A stretch of DNA of 64,000 bases from Salminus brasiliensis (taxonomy: Eukaryota; Chordata; Actinopteri; Characiformes; Bryconidae). The notes under the pieces are model-generated. The model was not told where the DNA came from. It ran no database searches and saw nothing but the letters and a program-made list of their open reading frames with translations. The DNA lies in assembly GCF_030463535.1 (NCBI RefSeq), contig NC_132880.1, forward strand, positions 41,359,842-41,423,841. The letters run 5' to 3'. A program made the position numbers and the translations under genes. Shown one piece after another: positions 56,917 through 64,000 of this stretch. Position 1 is the first letter of the stretch, and every line of letters starts with the position of its first letter.

Positions 56917-57666
56917 ATGTTGTTGTTGTTATCATCTCTGCTCTTACTGTGGAAAGGAAAGTGAAACGTCAGACAACCTGTTTCCTGTAGACTGTAATGG
57001 AAGTCAGGTGGAAACCCGTGATAACACTGAAGCAGCACACGGACATGTTTGTGCTGCTTCCCCTTTAGAAACTGCAGCTGAAGGCCATTGAAGTTGCTGC
57101 CCACCGTGCTCCTCTCATTTGTTGCTGGAAAGGCTTTACCGAGGTTTAGCACTCGTGATTTCCACTTAAGCCATTAAAACACTGATGTTTCAAACTGGGG
57201 ACGTCCTTGTTGCTGGTAGAGTTGCTTAACACACTCCTATTTCATCATGGAAACCCAAAATGGCTTTCAGTGCTTGATGACTGGCAGGGTCATTAGACTA
57301 ATAGGTAAGCTGTGCAGGCTTAAATAGCCATAGCAGTCAATGCTTAATTAACTCTTCGGTTTCTCTCCAGTAAAGACACATGTTCAATAGTGGCACAGAA
57401 TTCCCATCGGCCTCCTCCACAGTTTACACATTAACCATTTTCCCTTTGGCCTTCACTTATTAGCACTTTACTAACCCCAGTGGTGTAATTCTGCATAGAT
57501 GTGCTTACTATTGTGCTGCCTTTAACTTAACGGTTATGATGACAGCCATTGGTTTGCAAGCTCTACTAATATGTAGACTTGGTTAATGAATGGCAGAGTT
57601 GCTGAGTGAGTGGAATTGCAGGTCATATATAGTTCAAGCATGCTGTTGTACATGGTTGCATTGTAA

Positions 57667-61968
<4,302 letters not shown>

Positions 61969-62690
61969 CCTCACTGTGACCCTTAGACACCGACCTCTCA
62001 CCTCTGACCCGCTATTCTCCCACAGGAAACAGCCATGAGCGTCCCCTAACACACACACACAAACACACACACAGAGGCATGAGCATCTGTCTGTACATAC
62101 TGTGAAGACGCAACGCATTCGTACATCGATGTCTCATGCCTTTGTACATTCATACACACATCAAGGACAGTCATTTGAGGGTTCTGTGTCATTGTGCATT
62201 TTACAGTGTTCAGTGCACACAAGTATACGCTCAACACGTACCCAGTTGTACCCAACAACATTTGGGAGAATCACTGATTTTTCACAATACATTCCCATCG
62301 CTGTTGGAATCTTAAAGCATTTCTCTTCACCTTTTTTAGCCTCTCTCTCTTGCTTTCTTTTGCTCTCACTCTCTCAACTACTTTCTGTGAGAAGCAGTAC
62401 GGGCATCACTCTGCTCCACTGCCCATTAGTACACCGCTTTAGCTTCCCAGTGTAGCCTGCTGCACCCAGGCTGCTGGAGAGCGCAGCTCTGACAGGCCTG
62501 CGGTGCTTGAGGTCCATCAGAGCCTGTAACTGGTGCCGTCTGGAGTGACTCATGCTACACTGCTCTGCATGCTGCTCTCACAGTCCATGGTTGCAGGGAA
62601 AAGAGGAGGGGGAGCATCATGCTGCCTCCAGACCTCTCACGGGTGCTCCTGCATATTCCGAGATATTTTGGACTAGACTTTCAAAATTGA

Positions 62691-62696
62691 AATAAA
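62691..62696 (+). terminator. lypla2: poly(A) signal of lypla2
   Basis: AATAAA about 720 bases after the stop, with another at about 62715. This 3'UTR length fits a long LYPLA2-type transcript. Confidence 0.6.
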
Positions 62697-62739
62697 AGCA
62701 AACAAAACTTCTGAAATAAACCAAATGAATAAACAATGT

Positions 62740-64000
62740 TAATTTTTCCTTCACCATGCTTTTTTTCTTCAAACCAGTACTTGTTTTTTTTATATTGTAT
62801 ACAAGGAAAATCATTTGGGTAGAAAGGCTGCTTACAGTTGTGCCATATTTACTAAGAGCTTAAGCTAAGAACTTGGGTACAAGAAGTTTACAGATGCAGT
62901 AGTGCGTAACATAGCATTTTAAATCATTTTGTACCATATCTGTATGAAAATGTACAAAAGAAACTTGATTTTAAAACACTGTAAATGAACCAAGATCTAA
63001 AAACATTTTTAATATTGAATACAGTTAGTGTACATCACTCCAGGCGGCATCACTTCAAAACCTTGTGTATAAGAATATCCCCAACACACAGTACATTTGC
63101 TTACACTCCACCACCAATTAAATCAATGCATTAAAGCCACAGTCAGGGATTTCTGCAGCAAACACAAACCATTAAGAGCCTCTGAAAGTGGTTCTTCCAG
63201 GTCAGCGATTGATGGGTCAGCATTCAGATCTCTGTATGATCTGTAGAATAGCAGCATTAGTCCAAACTTTGGTCCATCAGAAATCCCCGATTGTGGCTTA
63301 AGGTTTTAGTTTTCCTTTTTGAGGGCTGGAAGGTGTCTGACATTTGAATTGGTTTTCTCTTTGCATTAATATCTCGTTACTGCAGGTTTAAAAAGGTGAA
63401 AGGTCAGGGTTACGGGGTTGAAGAGCATTACTAATGCAACACCTACTGTACGTGTTTGCGCCTTTAAAACAAAACAGACAAAAAACTTTAAATAAAGGAA
63501 AACTTAACAGAATCCATGACTAACTATATTAATTGGAAAATAAAGGTCTTGGTTTACAAACTTGTTTGGATGCTTACATTGCTTTGACCATTTAAAATGG
63601 TGTAAACGAATCCTGAAATTCTCAGTAAATTGTTGTTTGCGAAGTCATGAATGTTTCTTCTTTACTTCTTGCTTTCCTTCTAGATGCTTCTCACTGCATT
63701 ATCTCAGTATTACTTTATTGTATGGCCTTTCTCCCAGACAAGTCTTGTCTCTTTGGCTACAGCAGCTAATTTGCTGGCATATCTACCCCTGCATCTTTCT
63801 TTCCTTTTCTTTTGTTTTTGTAGTAATGAATATTAGTTAACTTAATTGGTTAGTTGCAGGCATGTACGCAACATGTCTCGAGGCCTGAATGTCGTGTGAA
63901 TATGGGGTGTGCTGGTCTCAGGCTGTGGTTGGTGAGCAGAAACTGGTTAAAACTCTGGGTGTAACAGTGAACTTTACAAAGTGTGTGTCCTCCTGAGTTG
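62740..64000. other. 3' flank of lypla2, no gene seen
   Basis: Contains a TTAA-flanked MITE (63131-63301) and AT-rich sequence. A 92-codon open frame at 63562-63840 has no domain or splice support. Confidence 0.5.
63131..63301. mobile_element. MITE with TTAA target duplication
   Basis: The ends GCCACAGTCAGGGATTTCTG (from 63136) and CAGAAATCCCCGATTGTGGC (to 63297) are inverted repeats with two mismatches over 20 bases, and both sides abut TTAA (63131-63134, 63298-63301). The internal 160 bp has no coding capacity. TTAA duplication is typical of piggyBac or Kolobok transposases. Confidence 0.85.

Overview
This is nuclear DNA from a ray-finned fish. Every gene is split by GT-AG introns, dinucleotide repeats and Tc1/mariner remnants are abundant, and all eight proteins are recognisable vertebrate families. 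The repeat families (a CACTATATG-ended Tc1-like family, a tRNA-type SINE, L2-like tails) suggest an otophysan such as a characiform, but that is inference. No bacterial operon, CRISPR array, provirus or complete tRNA gene is visible.

Layout: two complete 462-aa translation elongation factor 1-alpha genes stand in tandem on the + strand (1164-3493 and 4713-10224), each with its own TATA box, pyrimidine-rich start site, noncoding first exon and conserved 3'UTR element. Next is a cGAS-type DNA sensor (+, 14613-20432, 378 aa). It keeps the catalytic acidic residues and the zinc thumb, lacks the long N-terminal tail of mammalian cGAS, and ends in a hydrophobic segment that looks like a tail anchor. 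Then come rpl11 (+, 23229-26589), a KLHL31-like BTB-Kelch gene (-, 29704-34044), elongin A (+, 41351-48540), pithd1 (+, 51240-54893) and lypla2 (+, 57721-61968).

Most genes have independent housekeeping jobs: ribosomal elongation, 60S structure, Pol II elongation / ubiquitin ligase adaptor, PITH-domain protein and protein depalmitoylation. The innate DNA sensor and the muscle-type Kelch protein are the exceptions. The order joins two human neighbourhoods, EEF1A1-CGAS (6q13) and RPL11-ELOA-PITHD1-LYPLA2 (1p36).

Intergenic and intronic space is dominated by dead DNA transposons, MITEs and LINE/SINE tails. The points most worth a second look are: the predicted membrane-anchored cGAS; a 5'-U2-snRNA fragment fused to a LINE-type 3' tail inside the cgas gene (a snRNA-headed SINE candidate); a perfect 37-bp inverted repeat with a 21-nt loop in another cgas intron; mosaic near-identity between the two eef1a1 copies; a vestigial duplicate of part of an eloa exon; and a TTAA-flanked MITE downstream of lypla2. 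Exon boundaries were read by eye from splice sites, reading frame and family conservation. UTR limits are approximate.
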